Source: Oehlia diaphana (Eukaryota > Glomeromycota > Glomeromycetes > Glomerales > Glomeraceae). From it: a stretch of 64,000 bases of DNA. The notes beneath the pieces are model-generated. The model ran no database searches, was not told the origin of the DNA, and worked only from the letters and a program-made list of their open reading frames with translations. A program made the translations under genes and the position numbers. Within the stretch, counting starts at the first letter, position 1. Each line of letters starts with the position of its first letter. The stretch is taken from the NCBI GenBank assembly GCA_003833135.1, contig QZLH01000369.1, positions 1-64,000 of the forward strand. Reading direction: 5' to 3'. Below, piece by piece: positions 55,269 to 64,000 of this stretch.

Positions 55269-57075
55269 TCACAAGTCTAGCTTATTGCTGGTAACTGGAT
55301 ATGTTAGACATATATTCGTTTTGATATTTCTCTGGGAGCTTGCCCTTATAGCTCTTTTTTTGGCCTCTTTATGGGATATACCATCTTTGACCATATTCTT
55401 ATAAATCATATTGCGCCAATGATTATATGGTAAAGTTGATATTCCATTTGATAATATCCAGCACTTAGTATCTATAGGACAGAGTACCTTTTTCTCAGAC
55501 TTGACTAGAGATAATATGTGATCCTTTGATCGGATACCTACATTTTTTGCATAGAATACTTCCTTACCAAAGAGACAGTCCTGATATACTAATGTCATAG
55601 GATCTGCCTCAGATCGCATAGCCAAGTCTCTAGCCTCTTGTTCTGTCATTGATGACATATCTACCGGTTCATCTAGCAAGGACCCTTCTAAAGCTGACAT
55701 ATATGAATCCATAGCCATATCAGCCATACCCTTTTTGCTAACTCCTTTATTTCTAGAATTCTTGGTCTTATCTGCTAAGACATAGTGGTAAGACTTGGCT
55801 CGGATATGATAAGATTCTATGATAACATTGTTTGGGGTCTCATCCTTGAAAAGCCCAATAGTCTTAGAATCATTAAGGTCAAAAAGGTTGGGTCACTCAG
55901 CCATGTCTCTATAGATATCTTCAGTCTCTACGTGGTATATGAAGGAGTCGGTGTCCATATATCCTAGCCTAGCCTTACTCCCATATTTTCCTTTCACATA
56001 GCTGTACCAGAAGCGGTACATCAAGAGCTTGCTGAGTCCTAGGACAGATGCACCAATATGATGGGCTTGTTGAGAGTTACGCTGGCCTTTCCCATATGTG
56101 CACCTACTAATGTAGGTCCAAGCAGTCTAGCATACTTGAAAGATGGCTTGCGAACCTTTTTCAAGTAAGCCTTTTTCATCCCGCTCATTATTCTTCATAA
56201 TCTTGACATCCTGGTATTTGCAAACATTTTCTATAGTCTTGCCATATACTGAGTTATTCATAAGCTTGAAGAAGTCTTTTTTGAAGGCATTCTTAACCCC
56301 CTGACGTTTCTCAGTATTAAATGTAATATATGGCGCAAGCCAGTTAGTCTGGTCAAATGAAAGGATATTAGAAACTTCATCCACCACCATGCCTAATTTT
56401 ACATAGTATTGGAGCTCTTGGTAGTGGATAACATAATCTTTTCGTAGACCAAGGTGGGAACTAACTTTTCTATTGCAGAGAAGTGCCCACCATCTAATTG
56501 TTCCACAAGTTTTGCGTTATAAGGACTTAGCCAATCTTTTCTACTGTGACATTTTCAACAGCTGGAGGCAAGTCTCTCAAATAGTCATGGGTCTTTAGGG
56601 GAAATGTGCCTTAATATTTGGGAAATACCCACGCCTAACATCTGATCTGGTATTGAGAATATATTCAAGATATTACTTTTGCTTATCGGGATTCTTAAGT
56701 AAATATTCCCGACTAGTGAGCCATTCATATCCTCCAATAGGTAAGAATTAGCTATAAAGATTGTTCACATCGACATATAAGATCCAGGTTGTGGGGTTGG
56801 ATGGGTTAAATTTCTTACCCATCTTGAGATTATTGGCCTTAAAATATCGTTGACAATCTATAGATATACCCACACGCTTAGCTTTTTTGATGAAATCATG
56901 CATAGCCATTTCTGTGAATAGCTTGATCTTAACTCCTGTCATCTTAAGCATAACATCCCAGGATAAGAATGGGCAGAGACATAATGACTGGGATCAAGCT
57001 CATAATATTGCATACATATCTCTTGGAATTTAGTTCACATCTGCTAGACTAAGTACGTCAGTCTTAAGATAGAGA
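55269..57075 (-). pseudogene. protein-primed family B DNA polymerase, decayed
   Basis: Motifs in order along the minus strand: TDVLSLADV, YYELDPSHYVSAHSYPGM, LKMTGVKIKLFTE, YVDVNNLYS (position of motif A, D-x-N-N-L-Y), FKKDFFKLMNNSVYGKT (motif B, K-x3-N-S-x-Y-G), GYMDTDSFIYHVE (motif C, DTD), then an open C-terminal part 55269-55727. These belong to pPolB enzymes of Maverick/Polinton elements, virophage-like elements and fungal linear plasmids. Numerous frameshifts and stops (for example after NNLYS and in MAE*PN) show it is dead. I cannot tell which of these element types it came from; no capsid, ATPase or integrase was recognised nearby. Confidence 0.8.
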
Positions 57076-57436
57076 TCATGATACTCACCTAAATATATAC
57101 TTTATTATCTAATAGATAAGTATATCACTAGTGGTAGAAAATACTCAATAGTTATAAAATAAAAATGTACTAAAGCTACATTAAAGTAAAATAAATAATA
57201 ACTAACTTATTGATCTAAAACCTACTTAGAATTTCTTTACAATTTTAGATTAGTGGAGAACCTCGATAATTGGACTTCATCTATCAACACGGAATATAAA
57301 CTATATAGTACAGTAATAAAAATCATAATTATATTAATCAAGTTTGGCATGTTTATTAATAATTTTTTAGAAATGTAAAAGAAAAATATATTTTGTCACT
57401 ACAATTTAGGATAGTATATGATCACAAATTAAGAAA
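57076..57436. other. spacer between polymerase and DIRS remnants
   Basis: AT-rich, no coding signal. Confidence 0.6.
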
Positions 57437-59882
57437 TTAATCTCATAACTGTGGGACAATAGAATCACATGCTAACGGCCTGATCTTTATTGCAGCAAGA
57501 TTTCATAGGTAATAATTACATCATAATAAACTATTTTGTACAACATAATAAACTATTTATACTATACAATCCATTATAAGCCACTTTAGGCCGTAACTTA
57601 AACAATAGGATGGGTAATGTTAATACAACTACATGGGGGGCACAACGTGATTCTATTGTCCCTTGTTATTCATTAATTTACAAATGTATTTCATAAACTC
57701 GTACATTCGATAAAATTAATCTCATAACTGTGGGACAATAGAATCACATGCTACTGCAGAGAAAACCTTAATCATTAGTAGCTTTGTCTAAAATTAAAGA
57801 TGAAGTACGATTCCTTTCTAATAACATCAGTTTAATTCCTCTTTGGTAAAACCGCTGGTAAGTCGAATTGCTGGACCAATTTCCTAAGGCTAAGATGGAG
57901 GCTAAGTCAGCTCCAGAATTCTGCAAAAAAAAGGCAGAAAGAGTCCGTATATCTCTTGCCGACGAGGTGGGTGAAGATTTCTGTAAACAGTCTTAATCCA
58001 ACCAGCGATCGTATCCGTAGCAGCAGGTGAGTAAGGTTCTCTGGTAATTAAAAACAATGATTTCTTTTTATCTTCAGTATCACGCCACTGTCGTGTCCTG
58101 TCAATCAAAGTGATAAAAGCACTATATGGACATAGACATTCATCATTATAATTCCCAATGTAAAACTTTTGCACGGAGATTTTGTAGATGATAAAGAATG
58201 AGCTTTTGCTATGTTATATTCTTTTGGTTTAATACATTCCAAAGTAATAGAATTACGTGTTATCTTGAGCGTGAACAGATCAATCCTTTTTAAATCTAAA
58301 GGTCTAGAAGCAGTAACTAGTGCTATTAAAAATGAAGTTTTAACGGTCAAATTCCGTATTAACATTGTACTGTTATCTTCCAGACTTCTTATATAATCTA
58401 GTGATGGTATTATATCTATCAGGTCATCTGATTTCACAGGAGGAGGATTCTCCGAATGTATGGCATGCATCGTCCACGATATATCGGGATGAGTGCCAAC
58501 CAATACACCATCAACTAATTCATGTGCCTCGGAAATTGCTATTCTGTATCCTGCGATCATGTTGAAAGATTTTTCACGTGTTAATATATCTACCAGGAAA
58601 TCACAAATCTTTTCTACAGGGCAAGTAACGGGATCGCAGTTGTTGAGTTGACACCAAGAAATCCATGTTCTGAGATTTGAGGACATCGTTCTTGAAGAGT
58701 TTTTATCCAATGCTGATATGAATAAGTTGATAGCTTTCTTTGAAAAGCCTTTGTCTTCATATCATATCTGGATAAGTTGCACACGAGTATTTTCCATTTC
58801 GGATTCCTCAGTGGGTATGATTGATCTGGTTGTGTCGGTAGAAATAGATCCTGTCCTGTGAGTATTACTGGAGGGGCTATAAGAAGATCGATCAATAGTG
58901 GAAACCATAGGGCTGATTTCCAATATGGGACTAGAAGAGTTAGAGAAGTCTTTTCCCGTATCAATTTCACTAGGACGCGCAGAATAAAAATCCAGGGCAA
59001 ATTGGCTCATAGACCCGTTGTCTTTCATGCCTGTCGAAATGCATCCACTACTTCTGCAAATGGATCTGGTGTCCATGCGTAATACCACGGTAACTGAGTG
59101 TTCGTCCTGTTCGCGAACAGATCTACTCAAAACGGACCCCATAAATCATTTATCCATAAAAATATTTTCGGGTGTAGCATCCAATCATTCCTGTCTTTCT
59201 TCATCTGAGATACCTGATCCGCTTCCACATTCTGGATTCTGGGTATATGTTCTGCTTGCAGGTTTATGTTTCGTGCTAAGCATAAATTCTACAACTCCTT
59301 TGTGCTCTTTGATAAGTCTGCTGACATTGTGCCCCCTTGGTGGTTTATATACGCTACACATGTGATATTGTCTGTTCGTATAAGAACAGCTTGATTCATG
59401 ATCTGTTTGAATGAGCGAAGAGCAAAGTGTATTGCTTTCATTTTAAGATGGTTGATGTGCAGCTGACATTCTGCCTGATTCCAGTTGCTGTGGATTATAA
59501 TGTTATTCTGTGTTGCACCTTAACCGCTCATCGAAGCGTTGATGTATATTATTAATACTGGTTCAAAATCTTCCAAGGTATCTTCTTGAACATTATCAAC
59601 ATTATGGTTACCGGTTTTATTATTATTTAAGTTGTCCTGATTATCAGGTATGTTAGAGTCATTTGAATCTCAAGTGTGGACTGCTGCAAGAAAGAAATGG
59701 CCTAAAGTGGCTTATAATGGATTGTATAGTATAAATAGTTTATTATGTTGTACAAAATAGTTTATTATGATGTAATTATTACCTATGAAATCTTGCTGCA
59801 GGCTGTTAGCACGTGATTCTATTGTCCCTTGTTATTCATTAATTTACGAATGTATTTCGTAAACTCGTACATTCGATAAAAT
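57437..59882. mobile_element. DIRS-type retrotransposon remnant with inverted ends
   Basis: A ~140-bp segment at 57449-57590 (GGACAATAGAATCACATGCT to ACTTTAGGCC) is present inverted at 59699-59838. A further 70-bp phrase (GTGATTCTATTGTCCC to TTCGATAAAATTA) occurs as a direct repeat at 57648-57721 and 59811-59882. A 35-bp phrase (ATTAATCTCATAACTG...) is repeated at 57437 and 57716. Inverted termini plus internal complementary copies are typical of DIRS elements, as is the gene content (RNase H then tyrosine recombinase). The Gag and reverse transcriptase regions are missing, so the element is internally deleted. Confidence 0.75.
57770..59670 (-). pseudogene. RNase H + tyrosine recombinase of a DIRS element
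   Basis: Minus strand: RNase H-like blocks at 59570-59040 (LHINHLKMKAIHFALRSF, VLIRTDNITCVAYINHQGG, LQAEHIPRIQNVEAD, DLFANRTNTQLPWYYAWTPD). The first catalytic Asp region reads YINAS instead of an expected D-A-S. Then the tyrosine recombinase at 58710-57770: the N-terminal SAM-like core (LRTWISWCQLNNCDP), R1 block ASRPLDLKRIDL, R2 block ARDIRTLSAFFLQ and the tyrosine block NWSSNSTYQRFY. The recombinase is split over three frames (shifts near 58140-58175 and ~57950), and the RNase H part has stops (ASMSG*, KEL*, RQA*). Dead. Confidence 0.8.
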
Positions 59883-60058
59883 TACTAGATTACTTCACGT
59901 GAATCACTGGTCACGTTAATCAGTTTAACATAATTCCGGTCAAGAACCGAGATTAAAGATAATTTCCTAAATAATTCTGACCAGAATTAAGATAATTAAA
60001 AAAGTGGGCAGGAAAAAAATTAATAAAATATTTAATTGAGTCGGGATTCCTTAATATA

Positions 60059-60185
60059 CAGTGGGGGTGTACGATATTAATGTACAGTACGAGTTAACGG
60101 TAACGCTATCACGTGCAAGTGCATAACTCCTAAACTCGGGCCAGTTTGTATTTTAATATTGTACAACTATTGTACACCCCTACTG
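60059..60185. mobile_element. 127-bp MITE with TA flanks
   Basis: Starts TA|CAGTGGGGGTGTACGATA and ends with the inverted TATTGTACACCCCTACTG|TA: about 18 of 20 terminal bases pair. CAGT...ACTG ends and TA target duplication point to the Tc1/mariner-pogo group. Non-coding. Confidence 0.75.
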
Positions 60186-60669
60186 TACGTTTAGGATGCT
60201 CCCAGAGTAACCATAAAAATTTAACGAAATGGCCGGCATTACACATTTTGGCTGGAATTAGGTTGTGAGAAAATAATATTTTAGCTACTGTCCTCCCCTT
60301 ATGAAAGTGAGGGATGTGGGCTCGGGTCATTTGTCATTTGAGAAGTGGAATGACCCGTCATTTGCCATTTCAAGTAAGAATATTTAAAATTGTTCAAGTG
60401 ACTTGTTTGATTGGCCTAAATTGGACATAAAGTTCATAACATAAATCATGCAACTAAATCACACGACTAAATCACGCGTTTACCTATGTATGGGCTCGCT
60501 TGTTGGGCACTTGGGCTACGAAATTGTTTCATACTAAATCCTTTATTACCTTATTTAAATATCTAACTAATTCGGAATAGGTTAGAACTTTGAATTGTTA
60601 GAATTGTTAAGCGAAGAGTATAAGTACAAATTGGGAAAAAAAAATTTTTTTTCGAGTTGTCAAACTTTA

Positions 60670-61050
60670 TGCATTTCATGCATGCAAATAACAAAGAAAA
60701 AGTGAGGAAATGCAGGTAAATATTCAAATAGCGTAAATAGCGTAAGAATTATTTTCAAATAACAAAGAAAGTCTTATAATGGTTTGTTTGGAACAATACG
60801 TCATAAATATTTTATATGGAAATATGTTGATCGGCGTAAATTTGTAAAATACATATGAATTTGGACTAGTTATAAGTATTAAAAAAGAAAAATTTTAACT
60901 TTTTACCGATTTTTATTTTATTATGGCCGATATAAAGGATATAAAAAGAAAATAATCATATCATGCAAAAAAGGAGATCTTTATTTGTATTATTTTTTAA
61001 AACAATACAATATAATTTTTTTAGAATAATCATTCGTTAACCAATTAAGA
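60670..61050. repeat. diverged duplicate of the promoter region at 62510-62980
   Basis: Shared phrases in the same order and strand: ATGCATGCAAATAA, GGCGTAAATTTG with ATATGAATTTGGA / ATATGACTTTGGA, TTTTAACTTT, GATATAAAAAGAAAA, TATGCAA, a T-run followed by AACAATACAA, and ATTCGTTAA. The copy at 62510 lies 220 bp upstream of the ninth cluster gene; no family gene follows the copy at 60670. Confidence 0.6.
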
Positions 61051-63199
61051 AAACGCGGAATTTTAATGATCGATATTTTTAGACATTAGTAGCTATTGAT
61101 CGCCGCAGTATTCCTTATGACTGGCTTGGGTGGGATTGGATCGAAAATCGAATCTTTTTCAAGATTTTTCTTTATAGACGACCAACCTGACTTTAAATCA
61201 GTTTCTAATTTCAGCAAAAATAATCAGCACTTGACCGGCATGGAAAATTACTTTGGAGTCAGGTTTAACTTAACTTATATGTAAAAAATTGCTGAAAATC
61301 GGTTCTCGATAATCGATTTTACTATGTTTTGTCAATTTTCGATTAATCGATTCCAGTCCCTGTCTGACTGTATAACATTGTCCATTTACCATAAACTGAA
61401 GAAGGTTCTTTATCGTTCTTTTCGTGTATTTACACCTATTAAACATATCGCATAACTATATTTATTACACGTGCACAGTGCATTCGTGTTGTTTTAATTT
61501 CTTGTAATTAATTAAATAATAGGGCAATTAACAACTAAATAATTTGAATAATAATTTGTGTTCAAAATTGCTTATAGAAGCAAGATACTCATTTTTGAAG
61601 AATATTTCCAACGTTCACAAAAACAATTCTGCTTTAATTTAATATTATTCTTATAAAAATATTGATTTGTCAAATTTACATTTTTAAATACAATTACAAA
61701 TAATAGCTAAAAGCTAACAAATATTAATATTACTGAACTAGTAGAGTAAGTCAAATATGAGTGTGAGAAATTTCCTTCAATTTTATTCTAATCATTCTTG
61801 ATTACAAGTAATTTCTTCATTTTCTTCCTCAATAATACTTTGCTTTGCTTTCTTTGTACTTTAGTTGGCTGTATACTATAAAATTAATACGAAAAAAATA
61901 ATTGATCTCAATACATATAGATGTTGGTCGATTGTTTGCTGCGAGATCAATATCAACTTGATATAACGTTCGATTGATAGCATCTTTGAGCTCTTAGATG
62001 ATCCGTCTCAAACATATCCGCAAGAGATAATGCAGCAAACATCATTTCGTGACCTTTAATCCCAGAATATAACGCATCAATTTTCTCTACAATAATATCA
62101 AAACATCTGTGATTACGTTGTAAGCATCGAAAGATTTTTTCTATCTTGCTCTTACTTATCTTGGCTGATAAACGGAAGTTTCTGAATAACCATAGTTAGC
62201 AAAATTACTAAAATAAGTCCTTTTTAGGAGACATAATAGGACATAATGATGCGGACAATAATCAACTCGTATTTTTACGAATAGAGTTATTTATCGCTAC
62301 ACAGGAGTTTTTGATACAAAAAGTAAAATCATGTGAAAGGAAATACAGTACATTTGAAGGATAATTACAGTATATACTGTATAAGGGTTAATTTCGGTTC
62401 TTTAATTACTTAATTATATTTTTCAGCTAATACAAAACAGGTTAGATATTTATATGAGAAAAACGGATATAAATACTCTGTTATTGAGAAAAAGACTTTT
62501 TTTTTGTTTTTTTAATGCATGCAAATAATAACAAAGAAGGATTAAAGTTCAAAACTTGGACTATTATAAACTTTTTCTTTGTAATTATTACGCTATTTTA
62601 AATAATTACAAAATTGTCCATCACTTTATTACGTCATAGACATATTTTAAATTATAACTCGTTAAAATTATTCTCCTTATATTTTATTTAATTTGGGCGT
62701 AAATTTGCATATGACTTTGGATTAAATGGATTAAATTGTCAATCAATCAATCATTAATCAGGAATATTTTAACTTTGCCAATTTTCTTTTTTAAATATAA
62801 ATCAGGTATAATGACTTGAATTATTATGTGCGGTTAATTATTACGAAAATCCATGGTTTAAAAGTCAGTAGATATAAAAAGAAAAAATAACTTTATGCAA
62901 CAAGGACCGTATTATTTTTTTTTTAACAATACAAATTTTTCTTTAAATACCGAATTTATTCGTTAATCATTATTTTTTAAAATAATTGTTGATCATATCA
63001 TGTGATATATATATACATGTTGACCATTAACTGATTCTACTTTTTTGGTCATCCTCGCCGTTTTTTTTATTCGTGCATTATTTCCATATACAATTTTCAT
63101 ACAAAGAACAAAAGAAAAACGATTATTTAAAGGAAAGGACTTTACAAACGGATAAAAAATTACAAAAATTTTTTTTAAAAAAAAATAATATTTTCCGAT

Positions 63200-64000
63200 A
63201 TGAATTTTTTTGCAAAACTTGGCGTTTGTTTCTTAGCAATAATTTTACTTATCTTATCCTTCGCTAGTCTAGCTTCTTTTTCACTAGGTGAGTACTCATT
63301 GATAAAACGTTTCTTTTCAGCGGAAAAAAATATCTATTTGATCGGTATGGTTCGATAAAATATTCATAATTTTTTTTTTTAAAAAAAAAAAATCAGAGGT
63401 TGCGAAAATCGCCCTTTTTAACCAGACAAATGGCGAATTAAAACTACATCCTATGGATTATGTGTAAGTAATAAAATATATTATATGTATTTTATAATTT
63501 GAAATGATTTATTTATTGAAGTTATCGATCTTATAAAAAACAGATATCTAACCGCGCTCGTCTTAGGCAGTAAGTTATTAATTTAAATAAAATAACATTT
63601 TTTGAAATTTTAATAATTGTTTACTAATTTTTCGTAGTGAGTGGTTTCTACTGCTGTCATTCTACTAAAAGTGATGAAAATAATAATAATTATCATTATG
63701 GAATAAGGTATTTATATTAATTATATATTTTTGATCTAAAAAGCGATAAATATAATTAACCTACCTATTTGAATTATACTTATTTAAGTGGAACTCTAGT
63801 TTCCTTAGCAATCATGAGTAAGTTAATATGACAGTTATTTATATGTATACAGTATCTTGATCTTGGTAATTTATTAACTTAATTTTTTTTTTTAGTTTTA
63901 TATACTATTTTTACAAAAGATGAAATGGGAGATATTCCATTTTTTTGTCCTGCAAATTATCCTTATACATCACCTTTAATTCGTACCGCATGTCAAGTAA
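63200..64000 (+). CDS. four-TM cluster protein 9, cut by window end
   Basis: Exons 63200-63287, 63397-63463, 63544-63569 (26 nt), 63638-63707, 63789-63817, 63896 to beyond 64000; phases 1-2-1-2-1. TM1 VCFLAIILLILSFASLASFSLG; loop EVAKIALFNQTNG; TM2 YLTALVLGMSGFYCC; Asn-rich short loop; TM3 GTLVSLAIMILYTIF. Second loop KDEMGDIPFFCPANYPY with the C-x14-C spacing, ending at ...RTACQV at the window edge, so TM4 and the tail are outside. Forty kb from the main cluster but clearly the same family, and probably the start of another group. Confidence 0.85.

Larger units (their letters stand above)
59883..63199. other. 3.3-kb spacer before the ninth cluster gene
   Basis: No gene called. Frames at 60130-60330 (-), 61096-61284 (+) and 63073-63267 (+) lack support; the last overlaps the start of the ninth cluster gene in another frame. 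Contains a MITE (60059) and a duplicated promoter-like segment (60670-61050). Confidence 0.55.

Noticed and set aside
61096..61284. Plus ORF of 62 codons
   Set aside because: No homology signal and no clear splice context; falls in the spacer after the orphan promoter duplicate.
1..64000. tRNA and rRNA genes
   Set aside because: Scanning for T-loop consensus phrases such as GGTTCGAAT gave no stretch I could fold into a cloverleaf; a tRNAscan-SE run would be decisive.

Overview
This window is very AT-rich eukaryotic DNA: long A/T homopolymers, small introns with GT-AG ends, long intergenic spacers and one N-filled assembly gap. The gene content (F-box, BTB-BACK, SAM and MIR proteins, a SAM/PD-(D/E)XK-like protein, hAT, DIRS and protein-primed polymerase remnants) strongly resembles arbuscular mycorrhizal fungi (Glomeromycotina, Rhizophagus-like). 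That assignment is inference from remembered family resemblance, not a database search.

Layout. 1-184 is the 5' end of a secreted purple acid phosphatase gene. 1710-3239 is an F-box protein. From 7490 to 22631 lies the main feature of the window: a cluster of eight paralogous small four-TM protein genes in mixed orientation (three +, then -, etc.), with a ninth, cut by the window end, at 63200-64000. I could assemble the exons of each by hand. They share intron positions and phases (1-2-1-2-1), two micro-exons of about 26-32 nt, an E-x-x-K-x-x-(L/F)-F loop start and a second loop with two cysteines, usually C-x14-C. I do not recognise the family.

23885-25225 is a four-exon SAM + NYN (PIN-like nuclease) gene. 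25226-29276 is empty apart from a MITE-like inverted repeat, followed by the gap (29277-29618). 29814-31105 encodes a protein with a Gag-like N-terminus and a C-terminal MIR-like region. 32507-33548 and 36212-37212 are two BTB-BACK paralogues on the minus strand. 41367-44330 is a 987-residue protein with a signal peptide, a long Asn/Asp/Pro/Ser repeat region and seven TM helices. 45763-46884 is a MYND-finger protein whose body carries a triplicated module.

From about 47.4 to 59.9 kb the window is a graveyard of mobile and virus-like sequence: a broken hAT transposase, two Cys/His modules, several orphan or frameshifted ORFs, a SAM + PD-(D/E)XK-like gene with a probable frameshift, a broken F-box-like ORF, a protein-primed family B DNA polymerase pseudogene and a DIRS-type retrotransposon remnant (RNase H + tyrosine recombinase) flanked by inverted repeats. 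59.9-63.2 kb is intergenic but holds a TA-flanked MITE and a diverged duplicate of the promoter region of the ninth family gene.

No rRNA, convincing tRNA or CRISPR array was seen.
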